Positions 32,911 to 43,506 of a stretch of 64,000 nt of DNA are shown piece after piece. A program made the translations under genes and the position numbers. A model generated the notes under the pieces. The model was not told the DNA's origin. It worked only from the letters and a program-made list of their open reading frames with translations, and made no database searches. Origin of the DNA: Chaetomium olivaceum (lineage: Eukaryota > Ascomycota > Sordariomycetes > Sordariales > Chaetomiaceae); contig JAYWVB010000055.1 in the NCBI GenBank assembly GCA_039881045.1, forward strand, positions 62,001-126,000, in the 5' to 3' direction. The first letter of the stretch is position 1. Each line of letters starts with the position of its first letter.

Positions 32911-35636
32911 CATTTTTCCCTTCTACATCGGATGGAACTTTTTGTCGAGTTCGCCCATCAGTGCTTCACTTTTGCCAAGTCCTGGTCCCAAGTCACGCAC
33001 CAGCTGCCGAAACGCGACGAGACCAGTCGAAACAGAGCCATCATTTCGCCAAGCTGCGAGGACCTTGTGATTCTGAGGGATCCATATCCACGAGGGCCAA
33101 AAAAAAAAAAAAACCCTGAATCAATTGTCTCAGTCCGACAGGCGACGGCCGGTCAATCATCGTCGTTAACTCGCCGATGGTGTTTGCTGGTGATCATCAT
33201 TTTGCGGTCCGGAGACGCATCCCAGCTGCCGCAGGGCTGAACCCGAGATAAGGCAAGTCAGCGTCGCCGTCGGCGGGCCCGAGTGGCGGCAAACCGGCAA
33301 ACCGCCGTTGGGGGACCGAGATATTCATAGCATCATGGTCTTTCTCGCGCCAAACCTTACGAATGCCGAATCCGAGTTTGAGTTTTCCCACCTCGGCGGG
33401 TTCCGTCCAACTACACAGTACCTTTGGCCTCCACCGCCCGGCGCCGCGATGGATCAATACGAAATGCCCGCGCGGTGTCGAGTCAGTGCCCCACCCCAAC
33501 CCACCGTTGCTGACAGACAGACAGACAGCGCAGCCCGTGTTTGGGAGCCCTCTGGCGACGCCGAGGGGTTGGGGCTTGGACTGATGAGACGATCATGCGT
33601 GGTGACTCGGAGCTGTTTGATGGAACGTTGCGAGCTAGTAATTTGGTGCTGATGGTGAGGTGAGTGCGAGGTTCGGCGCATGCACGCTCCGTTGATCTAT
33701 TCATCTATTCGCGCGATTGAGTTGAGGGAGGAGAGGTGAAACCGGAAACCGAACGGAGATCTCGAAACTTCGCTACCCGATATTGCGTTGCTTTGCTTGG
33801 AGACGGCCGAGAAGCTCAGATGGGAGAACCTGCCCTGTTGAGAAAGTGCCCGTGAGGGAGGATTTAACTTCTTGGCTGGTACGGTCTCCTGTTTCAGGGG
33901 CTCGACGAGAAACATCAGCGGCCAGCGGGCATTCGCCCAGCGATTTGTGTGGGTATGGTCGTGGTGGGCTGTTTCGGCGGCTGGCAAATGGTGGGGGAGG
34001 TTGGGCGCTACAGCTGGCTGCCGGCCAACCTCTGCCAGCCTCCTTTCCCCGCGGCCCGATTTGCATGATCCTCATGCTTTCCAGGTCACATTCAACGGGG
34101 CAACCGGGCAGGAGTCCTCACTGGGCAGGCGCTAGAGCGGATCAGCGGCAGGCTCAGGGGGTTTCTCTCGCTCGGGATTGGCCCGAGGTTGGAGGACCCC
34201 TTTTTTTGCGGTTGGAGATTCTGCGGCCGACTGTGCGTGACGCCTTGCGCAAGCGTGATATCAAAGCGTGGAACCCCAGTTTGAAATGAGACATCCAACT
34301 GTTTTTTAGTGTACTTGTTTGTGGCTTCCAGTTTTGACCTCGCCCGAAGCATCGCCCAAAGTAATGTTGGGTTTGATAAGGTAGTTGGTAATGGAGTGAT
34401 AATTTCACTGGCAAGCCGAGCTCCACGAAGCCATGCATTCGGTGTTGGCCTGTTGGGACACAAAATCCGAGAGCAGAATACCGATAAAGGGAAATGAGGG
34501 CCAAGCCCAACTGCCCCAACTCGGAACAACACCAGCGCTTGGCTTGATATGGTCGGATGTGGCTGCCAACAGCCCCAACTGCCGTAGCGAGAGCATATGC
34601 CATCCGCACACGTGTAAATAATCCTGCAATCCTGTAGCGCCGGGTGAGCAAAGAGGTAAAAATAGTTACACGAGCTTGAGGCTGAAGTTCTTGCAGCAAC
34701 GGGTGAGCACTGCAGACGAAGTATGTACTGCATCGGGCCTCGAGATCTGGCCTAGGGTTGGAGATCGCGCCGTGTTCCGGGGACTCGGTGCAAAAAAGCC
34801 CAAAAGTTCAAACGCCACGACGGTTGTACGGCAAAAGGTTCGTATTATTTCGGCATTATTGAATTGCCCCATGCATCACGCCCTGGATTGCCAAGCAAAA
34901 ATTTCACAGTGGGTGGCCCTCAACCACCACCACCGACGCGCCGTAACGAGGGTCGAACGTTCTTTTCGCATGCGCCGCATGGTAGGCAAAGCAGGCTTGG
35001 CAAGCGATCCCTGCATTGCCAAGACCCACAGTTGCAGGAACGCGTGGGATGATTGGATAGCCTGACACGGTCGCCTGGTCAGCTTGGCGGCTCTGGCAGG
35101 TGACATGACTGAACTTCGTGTATTTCGGATGAGGGAAGCTCCAAGGCTGCAGGTCTGGGCATCCCTGGGCAGCCCCAGACCCAGGGGGTTGGCAGGGGGG
35201 TTCACAGGGTTCACAGGGGGATTGATCCACTTATGGCAGGGAAGTCAACACGAGAGAAGCCAAAGAACCCCTGGCGAGATGGGGCTGGAGCAGCCACTGT
35301 CTTTGATTGAAAGCGCGACGGGGCCCGGATCGCTGAACACCTGTTGATCTCGCTCCTCTTTTCCCTGTCCATCTCACCACCGCAACTTCCTTGCCTTGTG
35401 CCCCCCCCAGATCATCCAGCCCGGATTCGTGGCGTTCAATCGCTTCTTCTGTCTCTCGTTCACTGCCTCGCTGGCACTAGTTTTCACATTTAATACGGAA
35501 TAATACGCCCACACTCGCTTTGGTGCGCCTTCGACACTGCCTCCTTTAATAAACCCGCAGATCCCACTTCGTCGATCAATCAACAACCGAATAACTCAAC
35601 ACTCACCGCATCCTAACTTGCACAACTCTACACACG
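32911..35636. other. Intergenic region upstream of the Crh-type gene
   Basis: About 2.7 kb. No gene recognised. A run of 15 A lies at 33099-33113 and a CAGA repeat near 33520. Frames of up to 213 codons on both strands between 34092 and 34733 overlap and lack family features. The last ~250 bp (pyrimidine-rich, gcttcttctgtctctc..., then ctcaacactcaccgcatcc) look like a fungal promoter and 5' leader. Confidence 0.4.
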
Positions 35637-36871
35637 ATGCTCTCCAAGATCTTCACCACGGTGGCCCTTGCGGCCTCGTTGGTCTCTGCGCAGACCTTCA
35701 CCGAGTGCGACCCCACCAAGCGTGGTGAGTACCTACCAGTTGTCTTGCTTGCCCTGGCGCTTGGGCGCGTTGCTTGCATTAGCAAGTTGTTAGCAAGTTG
35801 TTAGCGAGTTCGCGCTAACAGAAATGTTTCACAGATGGCTGCCCCAACCCCAAGGCCGTTGGCTCCAAGGCCGTCGACATCGACTTCCGGAAGGGCGCTA
35901 ACAGCTTCTTCAAGAACGCTGATGGCACCACCCTGAAGTACGACGACAACCTCGGCGCCATCTTCTCCATCTCCAACGACAAGCAAGCGCCCACCATCGG
36001 CTCCAAGAAGTACATCTTCTTCGGCCAGGTTGATGTAACCGTGCGCGCTGCTCGTGGCGTCGGTGTCGTGACTAGCTTCGTGCTCCAGTCGGACGACCTC
36101 GACGAGATCGACTGGGAGTGGCTCGGCGGCGACGCCACCCAGGTCCAGACCAACTTCTTTAGCAAGGGTTGCACCGACACCTACGACCGTGGCGGTTTCT
36201 CGCCCGTCGCCGACCCGGTCAACCAGTTCCACACTTATACTATTAAGTGGACCCCGGAGCAGCTCGACTGGATCATCGACGGCGCCGTTGTGCGCACTCT
36301 CAAGAACACGGGCATTGAGGGCTGCGCCGGTTACCCCCAGTCTCCCATGCAGATCAAGCTCGGAACCTGGGTTGCTGGTCGCAAGGACGCCCCTCAGGGT
36401 ACCATTGACTGGGCTGGCGGTGTCACCGACTTCACCGACGCTCCCTTTGACGGCTACTACCAGACCCTGCGCATCCAGGACTACATGGGCGGCAAGGGCG
36501 CCAAGGAGGCCACTGAGTACCACTACACCGACCGCAGCGGCACGTGGCAGAGCATCAAGGTCGTCAACAACGGCGAGGAGGCCGACGAGGACGTCACCAG
36601 CTCGGCTAGCTCCAAGGCCACTTCCACCACCAAGAAGCCCTCTTCGTCCGCCACCACCCTCGCGACCGTGAGCTCGTCGGCTTCGCGCACCTCGTCCAAC
36701 GGCACCGTCACCGAGACTACCCCCACCGCCACCCCGACCTCTGGCGACGACGAGGAGGCGAGCGCTACCACCTCTGCCACCGAGACCGCCTCGACTGCTG
36801 CTGCCCCGACCATGGTCGGCAACATGGCCGCCGTCGGTGCCGCCGCCCTCTTTGGCTACCTCGTCCTCTAG
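35637..36871 (+). CDS. GPI-anchored GH16 cell-wall chitin-glucan transglycosylase, Crh1/Utr2/Crf1 family
   Basis: Exon 1 (35637-35724) and exon 2 (35835-36871) flank a 110-nt intron (GTGAGT..CAG) and encode 374 residues. A signal peptide (MLSKIFTTVALAASLVSA) is followed by the family's cysteine pair region (ECDPTKRDGCPNP). The GH16 jelly-roll carries the catalytic DEIDWEW motif at about residues 119-125, with the two acidic catalytic residues. Other family signatures are YTIKWTPEQLDWIIDGAVVRT and PMQIKLGTWVAG. Residues ~290-350 form a Ser/Thr-rich stalk. The C-terminus (AAVGAAALFGYLVL) is a hydrophobic GPI-attachment signal. The enzyme links chitin to beta-1,6 or beta-1,3 glucan at the cell wall, at septa and sites of growth. 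It lacks an obvious C-terminal chitin-binding module. Codon use is strongly C-ending, as in a well-expressed gene. The frame is intact. Confidence 0.94.
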
Positions 36872-39255
36872 ATGCAGTGACGTGGTAGTTGGAAGGGAAG
36901 GGAAAAGGGCCGACGGGTCGTTGCGTTTTTGATGTTTTGCCCGTCTCTGCTTCTCGGACCGATGCTATTTTGCAGCTTCGCCACGCTCCTTTTTTGGGAT
37001 TCGCTTCTTCGTTGAGACTGAGAAACGATTCATCAACCCCATTTTATGCCATGTTTTACCATTCTTTTAATGCCGGTCGCCGAGGAAGGGGAACGATAGA
37101 CACTCACGCTACGGGCTATCTTTTTGCCTGGCTTTTCTTTTTCCACGCACAAGACGGGACGGGTCCATTGAAAAAGACAAAAGACAAGAACGAGGACGAC
37201 AGGTATCTGATGGGGGTTATGGAGAGCAGGCACGTGCGCATGAGTGTCGGTACATAATTGTACGCCAGGAACGTTTTTGTACATGGGAGATGGTGATGAA
37301 TGAGGATATGAAGGCGGTTGGCGGGCGGGTGGCGGTTGGGTGGCTGGTTGTGCGTAGTGGCGGTTTGCTCGTGTTACTTTTGGAATGAACGTTGAGTTCT
37401 CGGGGAAAGGGGGGATGGCATCTTTGACTGATACCTGACTGATTGATACCTTGGAAGTGGTTTGTTGATTTCTGGCTTGCTGGTTCTCAGCGGTGCGTTT
37501 TTCATACTGGGCTAGACTAGACAGCGTCGAAGGCTAGATGATATCATTGCGCGGTCATTTTGCGACTTTGGACGATGTGACGAATTGTGCGCCATGCTTT
37601 ACCATGGTGGGATATGTCTTGGTGTTTCGGTTTTGACATTCTCCTTTCCTCATCCCGTTTCCATAAGCAATCATTAACGGCTCTCAGTTATACCCGCACT
37701 TTAGGTATATTCCAGAAGCAACGACGAAATATCTTGGCAACAGCAGTATCATCCTCTCTTCCCGCAAGACTCCAATTCCGTTCTAGAAAAGGAGAGTCTT
37801 ACACGTCGGGTTAACGTCCTGCCCCTACCCTACTCAACCCAGCCCACCGTCACAACACTACGACATGGCAACCTCATGTCTTGCTCGCTTTTCCTCGTCT
37901 ACCCCTCAGCCAAGGGAGCACAGCATTTCTTGTCGTATTTTCACCCAGGAAAGAATAGATAGCCTTCCCGCCACCTGGAGTAGTATGCGGCCTTGCATAC
38001 AAAGTACGAATACCGGTGGGTTTGTTGTTTGCCTCGCGTGTTGCGGGCGCCGGCACCTTGGCCTCCTCGTTTAGGACTAAGCTTGCCGCTTTTCACGGCG
38101 ATGGCGGTGATGTTATTTTCGGGTTGGTGGGATGGGGAGGAGGGGAGTCTCGGGGAGGGGGATCTATCTGGTGCGGGCGCGGTGGGAATGTGGAAGTGAG
38201 GGGGAGTTCGCTGCTGGATCGTTGTGGGTGGGTGGAGAGGTAGTAGAAACCGAGTGCCTTGGATTGCCCGTAGACTTGAGGATGATAAATGGCCCGGGAG
38301 ACCATGATCGTGAGCTGGTGGAATTGGCTCGGATGGAGCGTGTTGGGTGGGATAGAGGAAAATGGTTGTTGGATAGCTTAGAGAAGAGCGGCTAAAACTA
38401 GGAGTCGCGACCTATGGAACCTCCACAACGCCAAAAATGGTAAAACATACTATCACTAAACTACATCCAGAAACGGCGGACACAGAGTCAGTGACGAAAG
38501 ATATTTCGGCCGCATCCCCGTATTCCAAGGTCACCCCCCAGACCGGTCGGTACTGGTGACGAGAGCACAAAGCGTCCTGGGACGCTCCTTGGATTCTAGC
38601 ATGCTGGCATGCTGACAGCTCCCGTCTTTAGGGCGTGCTTTTTGTAATACCGACTTATTGGAAATATGAAACATAAAGCTATAATACCGGACCCGAACAA
38701 CCTTCCTTCACACTCCTTTCTAGTGCACTTCAACGTACGTATTTCTCAGGGGCTGTGACAAGGGTTAATTCAGAAGGCTTGAGCTTCAAAGGTTGGTACG
38801 CAATAGTTTTCTTTAGCCTTAAGGTCCTTGTTCCTGTCAGCTGTTCTTGCGAGAGTACGCTCAGCCTTTTTGTCCTGTAAAGACGGCTTCCAGTACCCAA
38901 CAGAACTTACCCACTGCACATATCCAGCAGCCCACGTCGATCTAATCATGGCGTCACTTGCTCCTTAGAGGCGCTTATCCTATCAATATCACGTATGGTT
39001 GGACCACGTATTAAGGTAGCCTCGTAATACCTCTATCCTTTTGATGGCAGCGCATTTTCTAGTGCTCGTCCATCCGCAATGGGTGTATGTAACCAGTGCT
39101 CGTCGTTATCGTTACCTAGGTACCTACCTACCTACCACTTTCGTATGTACTCACATACCCGTCGGGGGGGGGCGGGGGCTGGAAGTTTCTCGGATAATCC
39201 GTCCTCTATGAATCTCTCCTTGCCCCATATCAGAAAACACCGGACAACCGTGTCG
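36872..39255. other. Intergenic region
   Basis: About 2.4 kb with no gene recognised. The stretch 38400-39060 is AT-richer than the surroundings and could be an old decayed element, but no transposase motif or terminal repeat was found. A tandem ctac repeat (acctacctacctacc) lies at about 39121-39137. Confidence 0.4.
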
Positions 39256-40416
39256 CTAATGCCGCCTAGCGGGCAAGAAACCAGCATTCTTCCGCTGCAC
39301 AATGCCATCCTCCGCCATGTATTCGGCACTTTCGTCATCCTGCAGGTGCGCACTCCAGTTGTCATAAACTGCGCCCGCCACGGATATATCGTCCCGCCGT
39401 GGGCGACTTTGTTGGTAAGTGTTGTTCCTGTTATAGTTGTACCACTTGATATCCTCCGGGGACCTGAATTGCCCCAGCTGGTGCCATTGCGTGATCGTAA
39501 TCATCCAACCCTTCGTGGTTTTGCTGGTGAGAGGGTGCCATTCCACGTCGATGCAGAAGTCGGTAAAGCAATGGCGACACGATCTGAGAGGGCCGGTGAC
39601 AGGGACGAACAGCTCGGTCGAGCCTTGCGGCCTATCCAACTCGTGGGTGCGAGATGTGTCATTGTGACGCTCGGCAGTAAGCGCCACATGATGGCATATC
39701 ATATTGGTGTTGAACTGCCAGCTGTCGATGAACTCCCGAAGGTTACGTGCGCGGCCATGACCGTGATAAGTCTGCGTTGTCACCTTTAAATACAGCTCGT
39801 CGCCGATAATGCGCGCCGACCGGCATCGCTTTTGTTCCACACGGTCGTGGCGGGTAGTTGACGTATCGTTGAAGGCCTCTAGAGGAGGTCCATGTGATTC
39901 CCCATAAATTTGCCGGTTCATGACCAGTCTACCGTCGGTGAAGCGGAATCTGTCAGGGTATCCTCCCATCCTCTTCCTGCAATGCCTATCGTAATCGGCA
40001 CGCCGTTTTGACTGGCCCCAAGTATGTAAGTCCTTACACTCGTAACACAAGTACAAGTGTGGTATATCTTTCTCAATCCAGACAAGTAGCAAAAGCCGTG
40101 CCTCCTCGTTCAATGGTGCAGAGGGTAGATGCGGATAGAACCGGCGGCAGGTGAGGGCGAATGCGGCCACAGATTCTGGGGGAAGGTGATTTAGGATGAG
40201 CCGAATGATATCTTCTGGGCAAAATATTGGGATAGTCGGCGGGGCCTCCATCACCGGCGGGGACTCCATCACCGGCGGGGACTCCATCACCGGCGGGGAC
40301 TCCATCACCGGCGGGGACTCCATCACCGGCGGGGACTCCATCACCGGTGGGGACTGCCAGAGCTGTGTCGTTTGGCGGACGCGACGCCGGGGGCACACGC
40401 CTCGGATGCAATCCAT
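39256..40416 (-). CDS. F-box-like protein with an N-terminal SPPVME tandem repeat
   Basis: Intronless on the minus strand, 386 residues. After ~20 residues come six tandem SPPVME-type repeats encoded by an 18-bp minisatellite. An F-box-like helix pattern follows at about residues 60-95: PEDIIRLILNHLPPESVAAFALTCRRFYPHLP. The rest contains cysteine pairs (LYLCYECKDLHTWG, then RHCRKRMGGY, and RSCRHCFTDFC) that could bind zinc or be structural. This layout resembles the large lineage-expanded fungal families with an F-box-like start and a conserved Cys/Trp-rich body. F-box proteins usually dock substrates to SCF ubiquitin ligases through Skp1, but Skp1 binding is inferred. The gene sits at the left edge of the 39-49 kb accessory island, and its frame is intact. 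Confidence 0.68.
   Translation of the reverse strand: MDCIRGVCPRRRVRQTTQLWQSPPVMESPPVMESPPVMESPPVMESPPVMESPPVMEAPPTIPIFCPEDIIRLILNHLPPESVAAFALTCRRFYPHLPSAPLNEEARLLLLVWIEKDIPHLYLCYECKDLHTWGQSKRRADYDRHCRKRMGGYPDRFRFTDGRLVMNRQIYGESHGPPLEAFNDTSTTRHDRVEQKRCRSARIIGDELYLKVTTQTYHGHGRARNLREFIDSWQFNTNMICHHVALTAERHNDTSRTHELDRPQGSTELFVPVTGPLRSCRHCFTDFCIDVEWHPLTSKTTKGWMITITQWHQLGQFRSPEDIKWYNYNRNNTYQQSRPRRDDISVAGAVYDNWSAHLQDDESAEYMAEDGIVQRKNAGFLPARRH
40243..40350. repeat. 18-bp coding minisatellite, six units
   Basis: Six contiguous 18-bp units (ggactccatcaccggcgg on the plus strand). Only the first (ggcctc) and last (ggtgg) differ, by one base each. They encode the PPVMES repeats of the F-box-like protein. 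Near identity of the units suggests recent expansion, and copy number probably varies. Confidence 0.95.
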
Positions 40417-41561
40417 GAGGGCAAGGAAGACAAGAAGTCTGAGCTAGGCGAACTAGCGTTGTTGAAAGGAACGGTTATGTAAGCGACGCTCTTGCTCGTT
40501 TCCGCAAGATGAGAGGAGGGTGATGGGTAAGAAATAAGAAGTATAGGGAAATGAGCACTTATAAGCAGCTTATATACTTCAAATGAAACTGCTGTTGTTC
40601 CACTGATATATGCTGTATATGCCGATACATATTGATTTGTAACATATTTGATCAGGTTGTTCCAGATAGCACTTAGACCCTTTACATTGAGTGAAGTATT
40701 ATTTGGTCCATGGGCGTTAGGACTACGGAGTAGGTACAATGTCAAACCAGTAATAGCCGAGTGTGCCGGCATGCTCATCAAACGCAGCCAGTGTACGTCA
40801 CAGATGTAGCCAGTCTACGTCTACCGATTACGGAATGACTCGGGGTACGCTGAGACCAGGACCATCACTACTATAATGTCCTTTAGATTCCTGCCCGTTA
40901 TTTGCAACTCCTGTTGGGAACTACAAAGTTGCTTGTTCATCAGGACATGTTCGTTCTATTACTCTGGGCCCGTCCCTTCACTCGACCGTTTTTCTTTATA
41001 GAAAGAAAGGACGAGAAAGCGAGTGTTGTTATCGACCTGGGATACACACACACACACACACACACACACAATTTATTCCGCCCGGCGGGCTTAACCCGAA
41101 AGGGCAACTATACAATCTGACTATATACATTTCCCAAGATATGACCTGATCTCGTCAAAGCCCATACAGAACTGTACAGAACTGGGATACAGTTATGAGC
41201 AAAAGTAAGTTCCTCTCTAAACAATAATCCACTTTGTTATAGGCGCTGTTGGGACTTCAAGGTACAAGTGAGTCATAATGGCACGTGCAGATTGCTTACT
41301 GATGCTGGCGTACTCTAGGTACTCCTTGGTACATAGCAGGTCAGAGGGGTTCGGACCCACAAAAAGCCAGTGCGATGTGTTTGAACAGTACTTGATCTGA
41401 GTCTCGCCGGTACTTCTTGTGATATTCACGTGACTTAGACTGTAGAAATCCATGGAAGGTGATCGAAGGTTTAGAATGCAAGGTGGGGCTCTTTGTGAGC
41501 CGTTGGGTTGACAGTGAACCGACTAGAAGCAGCCAGGCGATTTCTTGTGGTGTGGCACATC
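40417..41561. other. Intergenic region
   Basis: About 1.1 kb between divergent genes. No gene recognised. A (CA)n microsatellite (about 14 units) lies at 41043-41070. The region 40540-40720 is AT-rich. Confidence 0.4.
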
Positions 41562-42827
41562 ATGGAGCAATTCGAGACTGCCAACGACTGGCCAAGTGAA
41601 GATGCAAGCGACTCTCAGAACTCCGGTTCTTCGTCTTCCGATAGCGAAGAGTCCCAGCCCGCTCCAAGAAGCCAGCTGAGACCTGCAGGGACTGCCCTCA
41701 CGTTCGTACCACATGCTAACTGGGACCCAGAACGGTCATACGAAGGCGAACGAGCGATACACTGGAACATGCAATGGAAGATATGCTTGAAAAAGAGGGA
41801 GCAGACTGGCGAATCGGAGTTGGGCATCGTGATTTCGCCACGCAAGTTCTGGAAACACGTCCTTCACCCCAAGGTGACCGCTGCGACAGCCGACAAGATG
41901 TGGAAGGAAGATGACACCAAGGTTGTTCTGTCCGTAACCGACCGCAAAACTGCCAATATAATAAAGCGATATCCGAAACTGGAGGTTGATTGGAAATACG
42001 TTTCGAAGCAACTCCAGGACTGGAGCAGGTTTGTTGCTGACGGTAAGATGATGGCCGTCGCGGTAACATTCTTCTACCAGAATGTGGACTCTGCCAAATC
42101 CGGCAGAAGGGGTGCAACAGCCAACCAGCAAGCAGAGTTAGAAGCCAGGACTGTTGGTCTAGAACGAGGGTCGTGCATCAGGAAGGCGTATCTCCTCATG
42201 CGTTGTCCCGGGCCCGTGTACAAAAGGCTCCGACCACTGCTGGCAGAACGACGGAAAACACTACCCCCTTTGGCCTCATCACGTCAGGATGCTTGCCGAA
42301 CACATGCGGCTGGGAAACCCCTGAACGGGCACGACGATGTTCCAGAAGAGTTTCGCCGCCTGGTCCGGGATGCGGAACGCGAGCGGGAGGAGAGAGTACA
42401 GAAAGAGCGGGAGAAGACACGCAAACGGAGGCGACGCGATTCGGATAGCTCAGCCGCCGGCGTCCTGGCCAACCAATGCCATCGATGTGGGGCCGGAAGC
42501 GGCGTCGCACCTCACGTTCCACCCTCTCCCAGCATTGTTTTCCCAAACTCTCCGCTGGCACGGCTCAACATATCCAGGGAAGACGCGGTGAAGGCATACA
42601 GTGCTTGGCATCAGGCCCAAGTTTGCACCGAGGAACAGAAGCAGCATTATGACGCAGCTCGGGAGCTGACTCTGGCGCAATGCTACGATCTCAACATGCT
42701 TACGATCAATAAGCCGAAGATGTTCAATTTCTTCACTAAGAAGGGAATACCAGCTGGGGTTGCATGGCGCTTTGTTTGTGATGTGGAGGCATTCTTGGAC
42801 GATCACGAAAGAGCACGGAGCGCATGA
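41562..42827 (+). CDS. Orphan protein with basic coiled-coil and C-terminal helical (SAM-like) module
   Basis: A single open frame of 421 residues; the start at 41562 (MEQFETANDWPSED) is the first ATG in frame. No family was recognised with confidence. The N-terminus is acidic and Ser-rich. Residues ~55-150 form a conserved-looking block (FVPHANWDPERSYEGERAIHWNMQWKICLKKR, SPRKFWKHVLHPKV). Residues ~265-315 are very basic and probably coiled-coil (EREREERVQKEREKTRKRRRR), containing a likely nuclear signal. The C-terminal ~85 residues (ISREDAVKAYSAWHQAQV..., then FFTKKGIPAGVAWRFVCDVEAFL) have the spacing of a small helical bundle such as a SAM-like domain. It lies between the F-box-like gene and the NACHT-WD gene. 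It could be a mobile-element-associated or nuclear regulatory protein; function is unknown. Confidence 0.55.
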   Translation: MEQFETANDWPSEDASDSQNSGSSSSDSEESQPAPRSQLRPAGTALTFVPHANWDPERSYEGERAIHWNMQWKICLKKREQTGESELGIVISPRKFWKHVLHPKVTAATADKMWKEDDTKVVLSVTDRKTANIIKRYPKLEVDWKYVSKQLQDWSRFVADGKMMAVAVTFFYQNVDSAKSGRRGATANQQAELEARTVGLERGSCIRKAYLLMRCPGPVYKRLRPLLAERRKTLPPLASSRQDACRTHAAGKPLNGHDDVPEEFRRLVRDAEREREERVQKEREKTRKRRRRDSDSSAAGVLANQCHRCGAGSGVAPHVPPSPSIVFPNSPLARLNISREDAVKAYSAWHQAQVCTEEQKQHYDAARELTLAQCYDLNMLTINKPKMFNFFTKKGIPAGVAWRFVCDVEAFLDDHERARSA

Positions 42828-43506
42828 TCGAACATTCAGAAAGGCTACAATATATATAAATACCTTCTGCTGTGTTCCAAAAATGAAAACGACATCGATT
42901 TTGTGACGATTCCCAAGTGCCTTCTCCCATCTTCCTGACAGTTCTGCACACTGAGTGATATCGGGGTTCTCACCATATTCCCGACCGGCAAGTACTCGAG
43001 GGTACTCCGAAGTACGACCTGCATCCAATAATGGCTGAAAGCTTGGCCTAAATTTCGCAGTGCTGACATGGTCTGCCGTACCTTTAGGTAACAACAGGTA
43101 AGTAGTGCAGTATGCACGTGATGAGTTGACCATCAGACGGCGTGCTCGCGAACTGTGGGTACAAAACTACCCCACTCGCAATCCTCTGGGTTTGACTCTT
43201 CGAAACCTTCCGCACAACGGTCTTCACTGCGCTGCCGGCTGCTCAGATGCCTTTTGCACTACATAGCATCTACCATGTGTCTGCGAGTTGGGTTTGCCAT
43301 ATCCGCGCCGAGGAAAACGCCAATCAAAGATGTTGCGCAGTCGCCTGCGAACGCCATTGGCTGCTGCTCGCCGCCATGTGGCGGGGTGAACGGCATCAGC
43401 TAGCTTTCGTGCGATCCTGCGATTGCGGCCCAAAGGTCGACTCCATGCCATCACCGCCTCATCGACAACGTAGCCGTAATCAAGGCTTTCCTTCCCAAAA
43501 CCTACG
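42828..43506. other. Intergenic region before the NACHT-WD gene
   Basis: About 680 bp. No gene recognised. Probably promoter of the NACHT-WD gene; no clear core element was identified. Confidence 0.4.

Noticed and set aside
34092..34733. 213-codon minus frame and 181-codon overlapping frame
   Set aside because: Overlapping frames with mixed composition, no family resemblance, and no conserved motif; likely chance.
38400..39060. Possible solo LTR or decayed transposon (taatacc motifs near 38645 and 39023)
   Set aside because: The motifs are in direct rather than inverted orientation, no target duplication was found, and there is no coding remnant.
40243..40350. CRISPR-like array
   Set aside because: Units are contiguous 18-mers without spacers and lie inside a eukaryotic coding frame; the organism is a fungus.
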